Of a stretch of DNA of 64,000 bases, positions 54,407 through 63,901 are shown in pieces; position 1 is the first letter of the stretch, and each line of letters starts with the position of its first letter. Under the pieces are notes generated by a model. It did no database searches and had not been told where the DNA came from. It worked only from the letters and a program-made list of their open reading frames with translations. Where the stretch lies: positions 244,501 through 308,500 of the forward strand of contig JACVVK020000547.1 of NCBI GenBank assembly GCA_018292915.2. Direction: 5' to 3'. The DNA comes from Batillaria attramentaria. Its lineage: Eukaryota > Mollusca > Gastropoda > Batillariidae. Both the position numbers and the translations under genes were made by a program.

Positions 54407-54760
54407 ACTTTATACCCTCGGGTATAAAGTAGCCTCGGCCGGTTCAACACCCCCCCCCCCCCCCCCCTGCCCGGAATATACCCACCTGTGAACAGAGTTC
54501 ACTAAAGTGTTTGTACACGGCCGTTTGCATGTACGTTTCTCTTTTTCTCTGTGGTCGTCCGTGGTGGGGAGGGGGGGGGGGTGTTAAAGTGGGCAGGAGA
54601 GGGTTCAACGGGCCTAGGCCAGAGTACACCCCGGGGTATAGTCTGGTCTAGGCCAGTTTATACGGGGGGATAGTCTGGGCTAGGCCAGTTTATACGGGGG
54701 TATAGTCTGGGCTAGGCCAGTTTATACGGGGGTATACTCCAGACGGGGTATAATCTGGAC
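54407..54760. repeat. palindrome and 32-bp tandem repeat cluster
   Basis: ACTTTATACCC at 54407-54417 and GGGTATAAAGT at 54420-54430 form a perfect palindrome. From 54630, units with GTCTGGGCTAGGCCAGTTTA recur at 54641, 54673 and 54705 (period 32). The two parts share GGGGTATA-type motifs. Confidence 0.85.
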
Positions 54761-54796
54761 TGATACACCGGAATCACACGCTGCTAGAATCAATCT

Positions 54797-54983
54797 GGGG
54801 AGCCAGGGTGGCCGAATGGTAGAGCGTTGGACTCTCAATGCTCGGGTCGTGAGTTCGTACCCCGGCTGGGGCCAAATATTTTGTGCTGGCTTTTTCATCG
54901 TTGCCCCGTCTTTGATATCACCCGTAAGTGATGGAAAAGGACGTTAAACGGTAAAAACCCCGAACACCCACCCACCCCCACCC
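54797..54983 (+). mobile_element. SINE family A with 14-bp target duplication
   Basis: GCTAGAATCAATCT (54783-54796) and GCTAAAATCAATTT (54984-54997) flank the element, with two mismatches. A complete tRNA head and a tail with an inserted GGTAAAAACC are present. Confidence 0.9.
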
Positions 54984-54997
54984 GCTAAAATCAATTT

Positions 54998-55319
54998 GAG
55001 CTGGTCACCTCAAGGACCGGGGCGGAGGAGGGAGGGGGAGGAAGGAGGAGGCAAAGGAGGGGGGGGGGGGTTGGGGCCAAGGGAAGAAGGGGAAGAGGGG
55101 GACGCTTGGAAGTTTCTCAGAGGCAAGGGTGGCCTCTTTGGAAGATTTTCCCTTGATGTAGGATTATGGTCTCGTACCAAGCATTTCTACTTTTGTTGTT
55201 GTTTTTTAGTAGCACTGGGTCAGTGAAAAAAAGAGGGAAGTTACGCCAATTTAAAGGTTGTGAAGACGACTGCGTTCAGGTAACACCCACTGCGGGGTGT
55301 GCGTGTGAACAGTACTCAC
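54998..55319. other. 5' end of MLH1 intron 9
   Basis: G/A-rich at 55017-55100. Otherwise nothing recognised before the exon 9 donor. Confidence 0.5.
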
Positions 55320-55432
55320 GGTTGATGAAGAGCAGAAAGACCGACTTCTTCATGGAGTAGTTGGCGTTGGAGACGAGACCGTGGGCCTTCACCGCCAGCT
55401 TGCTGTCCTCGTGCTCCACCTCAATCAGCTCC
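55320..55432 (-). CDS. MLH1: MLH1 exon 9, mismatch-repair ATPase
   Basis: This 113-bp exon is the same length as human exon 9. The acceptor CTTGTGTTTCAG precedes 55432, and the donor CAACC|GTGAGT follows 55320. Its first base completes an Arg codon. The translation is [20 protein letters not shown], then [17 protein letters not shown], matching the human order RELIEIG...SNANYSVKK...FLLFINHR. The segment begins the second fold of the N-terminal ATPase domain. It ends in phase 1, and the remaining His codon is finished 37 kb away in exon 10. The upstream exons (GHKL ATP-binding motifs) were not found up to 64000, so intron 8 exceeds 8.5 kb. Confidence 0.97.
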
Positions 55433-55494
55433 CTGAAACACAAGTCACCAGGCACCATGCAATTACTGTACGTGTAGAGCTGTTCTAGTAACGT

Positions 55495-55595
55495 CTGGGT
55501 GATGGTGGTGGTGATGGTGGTGGTGGTGGTGGTGGTGGTGTTGATGTGGTTGTTGCTGCTACAGTAGGTGGTGGTGGTGGTGGTGGTGGTGATGC
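55495..55595. repeat. (GGT)n trinucleotide tracts
   Basis: GGT/GTG repeats at 55500-55542 and 55567-55590, about 65 bp upstream of exon 9 in intron 8. Confidence 0.95.
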
Positions 55596-55599
55596 GACC

Positions 55600-55778
55600 C
55601 CGTGGGTAGATGCCCCGTATGGGTATCTGAATGCGCGAGAATGTCGGAAAGAGAAAAGAGCCGTCAAATAAGAGAAAAGACAGACAAACTGAAACTGAAA
55701 CGGAAATAACTTTATTTGAAAACGGTGGAAGGTTTGGTCTTGTGACCAAGTTTCAAAACGTGCCGTTTAGAAAGAGTC

Positions 55779-55813
<35 letters not shown>

Positions 55814-56646
55814 ACAACAACAACAAAAACAACACAACAACCGGACAAAAACCTAATTATTTGAACTTGTCTATTGCAGCTGCTTGTGTAGATCTCTCTC
55901 TCTCTCTCTCTCTCTCGCCTTATAAGGTAAAACCAATTAGCACTCGACATCACAGCTACACAAAAAATGGACATTCCGTGGTATTTTGAAGATACCAAAC
56001 ATGGGCAGATTTAAATGAAAAGGCCATCGCTGCGGGTCGAAACAGTGGCTCAGGGTGTTAGGGTTTTTTGTTTTTTTTAAATAATCTTTGTTTTTTTCCC
56101 AGGCAATTTCCTCCACTACAGCTTCAATCAGATCTGTCAATCCAGCTGATTTCGGGAGATCAGTCACTTTCAGTTTCCGGCTCTCTCCGTCGGCTCCCAT
56201 GAGGAATGCGAGGCCAGCTAATCTACTTGGTCCCCAGCAAATCTGACACGTGTAAACACCCCCCCCCCCCCCAAAAAAATCGAATTTATTATCAGCTAGG
56301 AATTTCGCCGTAGGCCTCCACGGCGTTTCAGCAAACACGAAAACGACGAAAACGGAGGAAATATAGGCGCTGATTGAACAGAGATGTGATGGGAAAAGGG
56401 TTTATCCAGTTCGGACTGATCTGTACAGCGTCAAGACGACGCAAGAATTTTTTCTCTCTCCAGTTGGAGGGCAATACATCACTGCGGCCAGAAACACTCA
56501 ACACTCTCTCTTGAACACCGGACGAAATTTGCCGAAAGGTTTTGTCCGTTTGTCGTGTTTGTTGGTTTCATTCTCTCTGGGTGCAGAGGAAGATTTGCAC
56601 GTCTGAAAATGCAGATAATGCACACTGCCCCCCCCCCCCCCTTTTT
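55600..56646. other. MLH1 intron 8, unassigned
   Basis: GA tracts at 55779-55812, CT at 55893-55916, C run at 56259-56274 and 56628-56641. ACTTTATTTGAAAACGGTGG at 55710 belongs to the tail family near 6380. A 133-codon minus frame at 55937-56338 is not recognised. Confidence 0.4.
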
Positions 56647-56766
56647 AAGTTGTTTCTCTATAGAGAAACAACTTTATGAGACGGGGCAGATTTTGCTGCG
56701 CGCAGCAGCAAGTTTCAGTGATACAAAACAAGACTGTGACGTTTCTCCACACAATACATACTTTCA
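56647..56766 (+). repeat. palindrome-bearing repeat K, copy 2
   Basis: The 28-bp palindrome is at 56647-56674. The remaining 90 bp are nearly identical to copy 1. It ends exactly where a SINE B tail begins. Confidence 0.8.
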
Positions 56767-56767
56767 T

Positions 56768-56833
56768 GTGGGTTGGGTTCAGTTCGCGGCGCTTTGAGCC
56801 GACTCATGAAATTGGGTAAAGCGCCTATACAAC

Positions 56834-56868
<35 letters not shown>
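56768..56868 (+). mobile_element. SINE family B 3' tail only
   Basis: GGGTTGGGTTCAGTTCGCGG, GGCGCTTTGAGCC...GGTAAAGCGCC, then (ATT)n. Fused directly to repeat K without the SINE head or body. Confidence 0.85.
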
Positions 56869-56870
<2 letters not shown>

Positions 56871-56878
56871 CCAAGAAT

Positions 56879-57178
56879 GCCGTGCAACGCCTACGCCAGC
56901 GAGAAAAACAAGCGCAAGATGTCATACAGAAATACAATCAGAAGAAACGAAATGACCATCAGGTACCCGATACCGCTCGTCTAGCACAGAACAAAGCGAT
57001 TCTCCAGCAATCTGAGTACAACGTAATGAGGTGTCCTCCTTTTAGCTGGATATATTGTGTCGTGGACATGAAGATAATCAGCTACTGTGCATGGCATGGT
57101 CCATCGTTTCAATTATGTTCGGAAAGGTCAGAAGTTCATAAATCTCCTGGGCTTCCCCTGGGAATACGCGACAAGTGA
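56879..57178 (+). other. coding-like fragment of unknown identity
   Basis: The plus frame reads KNAVQRLRQREKQAQDVIQK, then NQKKRNDHQVPDTARL and AQNKAILQQSEYN, a helical, charged composition like real protein. A second part (MRCPPFSWIYCVVDMKIISY) is less convincing. It sits between an (ATT)n tail and SINE B and may be a transposon ORF remnant. Confidence 0.3.
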
Positions 57179-57214
57179 AAAGCAATGGCGTCAACCAAAA
57201 CTATTACTCGTAAT

Positions 57215-57622
57215 ACTGGGCCGGTCGGTGGTGTAGTGGTTAACAGACTTGTCACCAATGCGAGAGGTCAGGAGTCCCACTCAGGACAAAGAATTTTTCC
57301 TTCTCGTATCTGGCACCGATCATTCGGGCCGATCGTCGGGGTTTCTCTCCGGGTACTCCGGCTTCCTTCCCCTCTGCTTTGGAAATGTTCAGCCCACTAA
57401 ATTCGAAGAATAAATGCAATTCTAAATTCCGAAACTTAACTAGCTGAGCTGACCCTTCGCACCAGGTGAATGTAATGTGTTTATGTCCTTTCTGTGAGAA
57501 AATGTGTGTGATTCACGTGAGCGTGCGTGTTGGGTTCAGTTCGCGGCGCTTTGAGTCGATTCATGAAATTGGGTAAAGCGCATGTACAATAATAATAATA
57601 ATTATTATTATTATTATTATTA
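57215..57622 (+). mobile_element. SINE family B, near full length
   Basis: Head GGTCGGTGGTGTAGTGG. The B box lost a few bases (GGTCAGGAGTCCCACTC). 3' hairpin, then mixed ATT/AAT repeats. Confidence 0.85.
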
Positions 57623-58044
57623 ATTAACAATAAAAGGGTTCATCCAATCAGAAGTCTCTCTGCCGTACATTTTCCCCGCCTTTTTTGGGGCTTTAGATCA
57701 TACCGAACGTGTCTTGCAAAACTGTCTACGACTAATTTTCGTTCTCGCCCTGTGAATTACCTCGGGCTGGATCTATCTTGAGTAAATTAGCCGGGTCCTT
57801 TTCGTCGGTCTGATAGCGGTGACATCTCCTCGCACTGCCCACTGTTCATCGTAGTACGCAGGCCACGTGCTTATCCCCCGTCCTAATGCGGTTCCTAGGC
57901 AAAAAATTTCCGCTCAAGGCTATACTGGGCATCTCTTTTCCCAATCTGTTTGGGTGGAGCAAAACCAGTACTAGCAGGACAAAACCATCATATTACTTTC
58001 TCCAGTATGTTCAGTAGGGCATAGCTCAGGGTTTAACATGGTCC
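57623..58044. other. MLH1 intron 8, unassigned
   Basis: Nothing recognised. Confidence 0.4.
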
Positions 58045-58380
58045 TTGATTCAAAAGGAGAAAAAATGTGTAGCATTTAGTGTCGAAGTGGCGAAGCCACA
58101 AGCGCGTGTCTGCTCAGCAATTTGAAATTAAAAAATAAAATAAAATAAAATAAAATAAAATAAAATAAATAAAATCTGTGCATTTTGGTGCTTATGGCTG
58201 TGTATTTTAACACTCTAAGTGCGTCAGAAGACAAAACACTTTTCAGGGAAATTTGTTTAGAAGTAGACTACACTCTGTGCAATTTGGTGCGTTTTGGCAA
58301 ATATTAGATGCATAAGGAGGAGGAAACACACTTCTTGGAGGGAGGGTGTTCAGCCACAGGTGGAAATCCGCCAAAAGGTG
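58045..58380 (+). repeat. composite repeat F, locus 3
   Basis: Left module AAAATGTGTAGCATTTAGTG, an (AAAAT)n tract at 58130-58172, two units (CTGTGCAATTTGGTGCGTTT, GAGGAGGAAACACACTTC) and right module GGAAATCCGCCAAAAGGTGG. Confidence 0.75.
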
Positions 58381-58724
58381 GATGCGAGAGATCAGGTGTT
58401 CGAGTCCCACTCGGGGCAAAGAATTTTTCCTTCTCGTATGTGGCACCGTTCATTCGGGCCGATCGTCCGGGGTTCTCTCCAGGTACTCCGGCTTCCTCCC
58501 CCTATGCTTTGAAAATGTTCAGCCCACTAAATCTGAAAAATAATAAAATTCTGAATTCCGAAATTCAAATAGCTGAGCACGTGATTGTAATGTGTTTATG
58601 TCCAGTGTGTGAGAGAATGCGTGTGAGTCACGTGAGCGTGCGTGTTGGGTTCAGTTCGCGGCGCTCTGAGCCGATTCATGAAATTGGGTAAAGCGCCTAT
58701 ACAATACTCATTATTATTATTAGT
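58381..58724 (+). mobile_element. SINE family B, 5'-truncated, abutting repeat F
   Basis: Starts at GGATGCGAGAGATCAGG inside the tRNA-like region. Complete 3' end with (ATT)n. Confidence 0.85.
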
Positions 58725-58998
58725 TAGTTGTAAACAGAGTAACCACGGACAACGCGTATATCACGCCAGTAGCGCAACCGGCTCCCGTGACGTCCACACG
58801 CCACTGAGTGGTCCAGAATCTGCCAGGATAATAATATCGTAATTTAGGTCCGATGATTCGTACCAGAGTAATTTGAAGACAGATTTTCCAAAACAGCACC
58901 AAAATTGAGTGCTACCCTCGCCTTCGCGGAAAGATTGTAACGATGCCCAAACTGCACGCGCCGACTTTCGCCTCTCAGTTCATCTCTGCCACAGCTGG
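58725..58998. other. MLH1 intron 8, unassigned
   Basis: Nothing recognised. Confidence 0.4.
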
Positions 58999-59095
58999 GG
59001 GAGCCGGGGTGGCCGAATGGTAGAGCGTTGGACTTCTAATGCTGGGGTCGTGAGTTCGTATCCCGGCTGGGGCCAAATATATGTGCTGGCTTTTT
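58999..59095 (+). mobile_element. SINE family A, 3'-truncated
   Basis: Intact head GGGGAGCCGGGGTGGCC to CCAAATATATGTGCTGGC. Stops at CTTTTTAACAG, before the GATATCACC body. Confidence 0.85.
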
Positions 59096-59828
59096 AACAG
59101 CTTTTGTAGCAGCTTGTCTTTGGTATTACAGATATCTCAGCTGCTATAAAATCTGACAACAACAGGCTAAAGATGTACAATTAAACCGACGATCATCCAG
59201 CTACGTTCACGCGTCCAGGGAACCACTATGCGTATGTGATCAATTTCTGACTAAGTGCTTCTGTTCCCGTTCGGTTCTTTCGTGTTTCAGAGGTTTTGGT
59301 TGCTTACGAGTCAAACTCGCAGTGCACGGATAAACCTACTTGCGCGCAATGATTTTCAACTGTGGCAGGGACAAGACCAGAGGCGAAGTCGGCGCGTGCA
59401 GTTCGGAGTGTGGCTAAACGTCACGCACACATTGCAGACTGAACTAGGAGACACCCACTCCACTACAAATTTTCCTTCATCCCTTGAACGCTCCCGAGCG
59501 GAGTAATTTCATTCAATGAAAACCAGAAGAAAGAAAGTAAAAACCCAGACAGACAACCATAAGAGCCTACGGCAAGGATCCTATTGCGGACCCAACAACC
59601 CTCATCCGGGTCCTACAGCAGTGAGCATGCGCACAACAAAACGTTTCCGTTTCTCGTGAATGTGAGAAAGTGGGCACACAGACCAGAATTGAAGACTGTA
59701 TTAAAAGAAAGAAAGGGGGAAAAAAGTTGGCATCACACTGCGCGGGAATTTGAGGAGGAACATTATACGTTTAATGACTTGTACCTGGCAGGGGTGCCGC
59801 GAAACAAATACACTAAACGCCTCCACAT
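59096..59828. other. MLH1 intron 8, unassigned
   Basis: Nothing recognised. Confidence 0.4.
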
Positions 59829-60200
59829 TTTAACACATTTCGTACCGCGCAAGAGCATGCGACGTTTTTTTGTTTTGTTTTGTTTTTTAAACTCTTTTTT
59901 CCGATTTTGGCCCTGCATGCAAAAATCAGGCACGACTAACGGTTCCTTAACGGTTCCTACTGCAACAAACACGAGTATGATCAAAGCATCGCATCCCCAC
60001 TAAGGCAAATCTAAATCCATTAGAATCCGGAATTCTTCTATTCACGCTGGAGATGGTTTTGGTCTGCCGGTGGTTGATATCAGGGTTTAAAATCTTCCAT
60101 CTTTCGGCGGATTTCCACCTTTAGCTGAATTAAGATTTGTTTTATGTTATTGTTTTTATTTTAGTGAGGCCACTGATGCACAACCCCAAACTAACTTGGT
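59829..60200 (+). repeat. dispersed repeat E, longest copy
   Basis: CATTTCGTACCGCGCAAGAG, ACGGTTCCTTAACGGTTCC, CACGAGTATGATCAAAGC and CCCCACTAAGGC, then GAGGCCACTGATGCACAACC. An internal piece, CGGCGGATTTCCACCTTTAG, is the inverse of the repeat F right module. Confidence 0.75.
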
Positions 60201-60212
60201 AACTGCAAAGCA

Positions 60213-60745
60213 CTGGGTTAGGTGACAGAACCCAGAAGTCACTTTGTTTTTCAGACTGAAAACTTGCCAGTGAGTGCAAGATCCCCTTGACTTAGGTGAC
60301 AGAACCCAGAAGTCACTTTGTTTTTCATTCTGAAAACTTGCCGGTGAGTGCAAGACCCCCTTGACTTAAGGTGACAGAACCCAGAAGTCACTTTGTTTTT
60401 CAGACTCAAAACTAGCCAGTGAGTGCAAGACCCTTGAGTTTGGTGATCGAACCCAAAGTCACTTTGTTTTTTTCAAACTGAAATTTGCCAGTGAGTACAA
60501 AGACCTGGGCAGGTGACAGAAGCCAGAATTCACTTTGTTATTTAGACTGAAAACCTGCCAGTGAGTGAAAGGCCCTTGGGACAGGTGACAGAACCCAGAG
60601 GTCACTTTGTTTTCTTAAAGTGAAAACTTGCCAGTGGGTGAAAGGCCCTTGGGTCAGGTGACAGAACCCAGAGGTCACTTTGTTTTCTTAAACTGAAACC
60701 TTGCCAGTGGGCACAAAGCCCTGTGTTAGGTGACAGAGCCAGGAT
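60213..60745. repeat. minisatellite, about seven units of 70-75 bp
   Basis: GGTGACAGAACCCAGAAGTC starts units at 60221, 60295, 60370, 60442, 60512, 60584, 60657 and 60729. Units also share ACTTTGTTTTTCAGACTGAA and CTTGCCAGTGAGTGCAAG. Confidence 0.95.
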
Positions 60746-60972
60746 GAGTCAAGAGAGCGCTCGTTTCTGAACGTCTTGGCGCCACTGACAAGGAACAGAC
60801 TGCCACAAGTCACGGAAAACGGCGCGGTAACGATGTGGTAGGAATGCGTATCGATGACAAACGACGCGATCGAATTACAGCATCCGGGCCATCAAGATCA
60901 TCAGTACACCCTAGGCCGCTCGGCTTGGTGGCTGGTTGCTTTCCGCTGAACTCTGCCCAGGGCCCAAACACC

Positions 60973-61180
60973 TGTCGTCAATGTAGGGCATGGCAGACTT
61001 GTCTAATGACATACAAAGCACGCTCTTCTGGATCTAGGTGGCGCTCTAAGCTTTACTTGCTTTCCCTATCTATTATATATTTAATGGAATGTGAGTAAAG
61101 CTGAGAGCATTACCTAGATATAGGAGATGTGTGCTTTGTATGCCATTGAACAAATCCGCCTTGCCCTATTTTGGCTACAA
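60973..61180. mobile_element. foldback element J
   Basis: Arms 60973-61057 and 61094-61180 are about 80% inverted copies (ACATACAAAGCACGCTCTTC versus the inverse of GATGTGTGCTTTGTATGC). They are separated by about 36 bp of AT-rich loop. A rearranged copy lies at 61582-61662 and a single arm at 37391-37451. Confidence 0.75.
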
Positions 61181-61195
61181 ACCACAGTGGAGGCG

Positions 61196-61581
61196 CGGGG
61201 ATCTACCATCCTACTGCTGAAACGTCTAACAGATCTAAGGGTATCTCACCAATCATAGGGCCCCCATTCCCCTCCCACCGGGAGGAAAATGGTCGGTACA
61301 ACCTAAGCCATATGAATTGGTGATTTTAGCCGCTCACGACCATGGTTTCGGAGTCAATGGGACCCTCATCAGGTGAGCATGCGTCGATACCCACGAGGGA
61401 TGCAGCGTCCAACCAGCACTAAAAGGCTGCCCCAGAATAATCTGGTGCGTCTCCAGTACTAGTAGACATCGCTACCCTAAAGCTACCCTCTGCAAGAGGT
61501 TTCAGCGGAAAAAGACTAAATAATTTAGAAGGAGCAACTGCCTAGGCGTAATGTCATGTAATTACATTTAATATGGAATAT
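61196..61581. other. unassigned sequence
   Basis: Nothing recognised. Confidence 0.4.
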
Positions 61582-61662
61582 CACATCTCCTAGATCTAGG
61601 TAGCGCTCTCAGCTTTGTATATCATTGGACAAGTCTGCCTTGCCCTACACTGACTACAAGCC
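61582..61662. repeat. foldback family J, rearranged copy
   Basis: CATCTCCTAGATCTAGGTAG and GCTCTCAGCTTT are in left-arm orientation. They are joined directly to ATCATTGGACAAGTCTGCCT in right-arm orientation. Confidence 0.65.
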
Positions 61663-61764
61663 ACCGCGCGGGCGGGTGCGGGGGTGGGGGGGGGGTCTGG
61701 CCACCATATATATGAGCCTATTCCTGTCATTCAGATATTTCTCCAGTTCAGGCATTTTCAATGA

Positions 61765-62150
61765 ATGAATTCAATCGTGAAAGTCTCCGCCCATTACGTC
61801 GAATGCCAGAGATCGCCAAGGGACGGCACTCTGCCTAGTCCACGCGAAGATCGTGTTTTCACCTTCGGCGACTCTATTTTAAGACAGCTTCTACCAGGGA
61901 CGGAATTTAAGGAGAAAAAGGCACGATGCCGCCAGTCTGTCCCCAATCACCCGCCTGGCGAGGACGTTAAACTTGAACGGGACTATTCTCAGCCAGGCAT
62001 TACCGCTCAACAACAGGGGGAGATAATAGCGCCAAGGACTGGGAGACAACCTCCTCAATGAGTATCTCTGGGTGATGTGCAGACGTCGCCAGGTGTTGCA
62101 GCCACCACCTAATACCAGAATACGGTCCAAGCAAGTGTGGCCCAAGCACT
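61765..62150 (+). other. weak coding-like stretch
   Basis: The plus frame contains VFTFGDSILRQLLPGTEF; GDS followed by a hydrophobic stretch is reminiscent of the esterase-like ORF1 of some LINEs. The frame is not clearly conserved and the minus strand is also open. Speculative. Confidence 0.15.
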
Positions 62151-62375
62151 CTGAAGCTTGTAATTTGGTAATGAGACACATGAGGGAAAGGTCGTGACCG
62201 CCACACCACGGCTCGCTCTCTTCGCGCTTACACCGAGACTAACTGTGCCCGCCACAAGGGGTTACTTGCGAACACCTCCGCACCACGTTTCCACGGACGT
62301 GGACCTAAAGGTCGGCTGTCTCAACAAAATACCACAAACACTGGGTTTAAAAAAAAAAAAAAAAAAAAACTATAT

Positions 62376-62790
62376 GTGAAAATGCACAGTCAGCTCTGTC
62401 TTGGTTACAGAGGTTTCAGCGTCCCTGAAACCCATATAAAAGCCAAGGGCAGCCTGATTTCACCGTTAAGTTTGTGTTTTGATATTGAAAGATAGTGGCT
62501 ATAGACTTCTCGTGCAGCACACAACACCCGCTGGACGCTGTACATAGCGAGGTGTCTCACTCACTGACCAAAAGCACAATGAAGTCACCACAAACTCACA
62601 CTCTGGTTTTGTAAGGGTCTCCGAAGCTGTGACAGCATTGCCTGCATTGTGCACAGTCGCAGGAATCGCGGTTTTGAAAAAGGAGCACAGCATTCGCGGT
62701 GGGTTTTTTTTTTGTTGTTTTTTTGTTTGTTGTTGTTGTTTTTTTGTTGTTTTTTTGTTGTTGTTTTTGGTGAGATTGCAGACCTTTAAC
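62376..62790 (+). repeat. MITE/foldback family G, copy 3
   Basis: GTGAAAATGCACAGTCAGCT at the left, core GCACACAACACCCGCTGGAC and CACTGACCAAAAGCACAATG. A T/GTT-rich insert (62706-62770) precedes the shared end GAGATTGCAGACCTTTAA. Confidence 0.7.
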
Positions 62791-62962
62791 ATTTACCATT
62801 ATGCACAGTCGCCTAGGCGTGTAATTTTACCGCCTGGAAACTGCACTTCGTCACGCCAGAGATATTCACTTACGTATGTCCCTGGTCACACGAAGGGAGC
62901 GGGTCACGTCCTCAAGAGGACGTATCGTTCCTGGCTGTATATATAGGTCTGTTCGCACTAAT

Positions 62963-63220
62963 TTAAGACAGAACATACACGACTGATATGAATCCAGCTG
63001 GGCATTTGTGAGTGTCTCCTCTCCGAACCAAACAGTTGTGCTGAAGTAAATAGAACAGCACCGAAGAGAAAATTAAACCGTACACAAATCCCCGGTGTTT
63101 TCGTTCCGCTAAAAGCCACATGTTTATTTCATGTTGCCGTGTGTCATCCACAGGCGTACAGAGATAGACGCACCGCCGCACGCTGCCACCGCTGCTTGCG
63201 AGTGTCGCTATCGCGGCCAT
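62963..63220 (-). other. possible first-exon-like ORF
   Basis: The minus frame begins in an AAGATGGCC context: MAAIATLASSGGSVRRCVYL, with a hydrophobic segment GFVYGLIFSSVLFYLL. CpG-rich start. No family is recognised, and part of it is an inverted copy of 63405-63470, which suggests repeat origin. Confidence 0.2.
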
Positions 63221-63470
63221 CTTGTGAATACCAGAACTCAGATGCTCTGTGTACAGGACGCCTCATTCGAAATACAAAGTTCTTTAGAAATGTGACGTAA
63301 GATAAAGCGGACCAATGCTATGCGCGCTATGTAAACAGCTGATAGCGTCTGGCCAATGCTATGCGCGCTATGTAAACAGCTGGCACTTCCAGGTACTCGC
63401 AACATGGCGCGCGGCGGCGTCACACTTCCAGCACCGCAGGGGGTCTATCTCTATACGTCGATGGTGTCAT
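63140..63470. repeat. CpG-rich imperfect inverted repeat with a central 30-bp direct repeat
   Basis: 63140-63230 and the inverse of 63395-63470 share GTACAGAGATAGAC/GTATAGAGATAGAC and GGCCATCTTGTGAATACC/GCGCCATGTTGCGAGTACC. Between them CCAATGCTATGCGCGCTATG occurs twice, at 63312 and 63353, each followed by TAAACAGCTG. Confidence 0.6.
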
Positions 63471-63598
63471 CATGAAGTCCTGGAGCGGCACTGGAATCTA
63501 CGCAAAAAATTCATTTCACGGGGCCTCTGGTGTGAAAACGTCTGCGGTGATCGACACAGCATAATTCGGTTGTTGTCAATTGTCTATTGTCAGGAGAC

Positions 63599-63901
63599 TT
63601 ACTTAATCTGATGGTCGTCCACGCAGCAGAGTAGTTTCTGAAGATCAAAGTCTTCCTGCCTGGCTTCTACTAATGACGACACATGTTTGATAACTGTGTT
63701 TACAAGCTTGACAAACATCAAAGCTTGAAGGATCCATTGCTTCAGTTTGTAGAGTAGCAGGTCGTTCTGAGCTGTTTTGGTGGAGTCTAGCATCACATCA
63801 CTAAGATGCATACACAAATACATACACAGGCTTACGTTCAGCTGACTGGAGCCAAAACGCAGCAGCCGGTGGCAGTGCCGCTGACGACAATCGACAAACA
63901 T
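63599..63901 (-). other. candidate exon(s) of an unidentified gene
   Basis: The minus frame runs from MFVDCRQRHCHRLLRFGSSQ through LLLYKLKQWILQALMFVKLV and VIKHVSSLVEARQEDFDLQK to LLCCVDDHQIK. A consensus donor (TTAA|GTAAGTCTCC) lies at the end and a second GTAAGC after SSQLN. Amino-acid composition looks genuine, but I cannot assign a family. A 45-bp piece resembles 52995-53050, so a repeat origin remains possible. Confidence 0.3.

Noticed and set aside
55937..56338. 133-codon minus-strand ORF in MLH1 intron 8
   Set aside because: It includes translation of a C run (GGGGG) and T-rich sequence and shows no MLH1 exon or recognised domain. Only the stretch around KSAGLTDLIEAVVEEIAW looks protein-like.
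42153..56766. Conserved 40-residue peptide shared by two loci (starting SCFSIEKQLYETGQ)
   Set aside because: The two DNA segments are nearly identical repeats on opposite strands, so the identical frame carries no evidence of coding selection.
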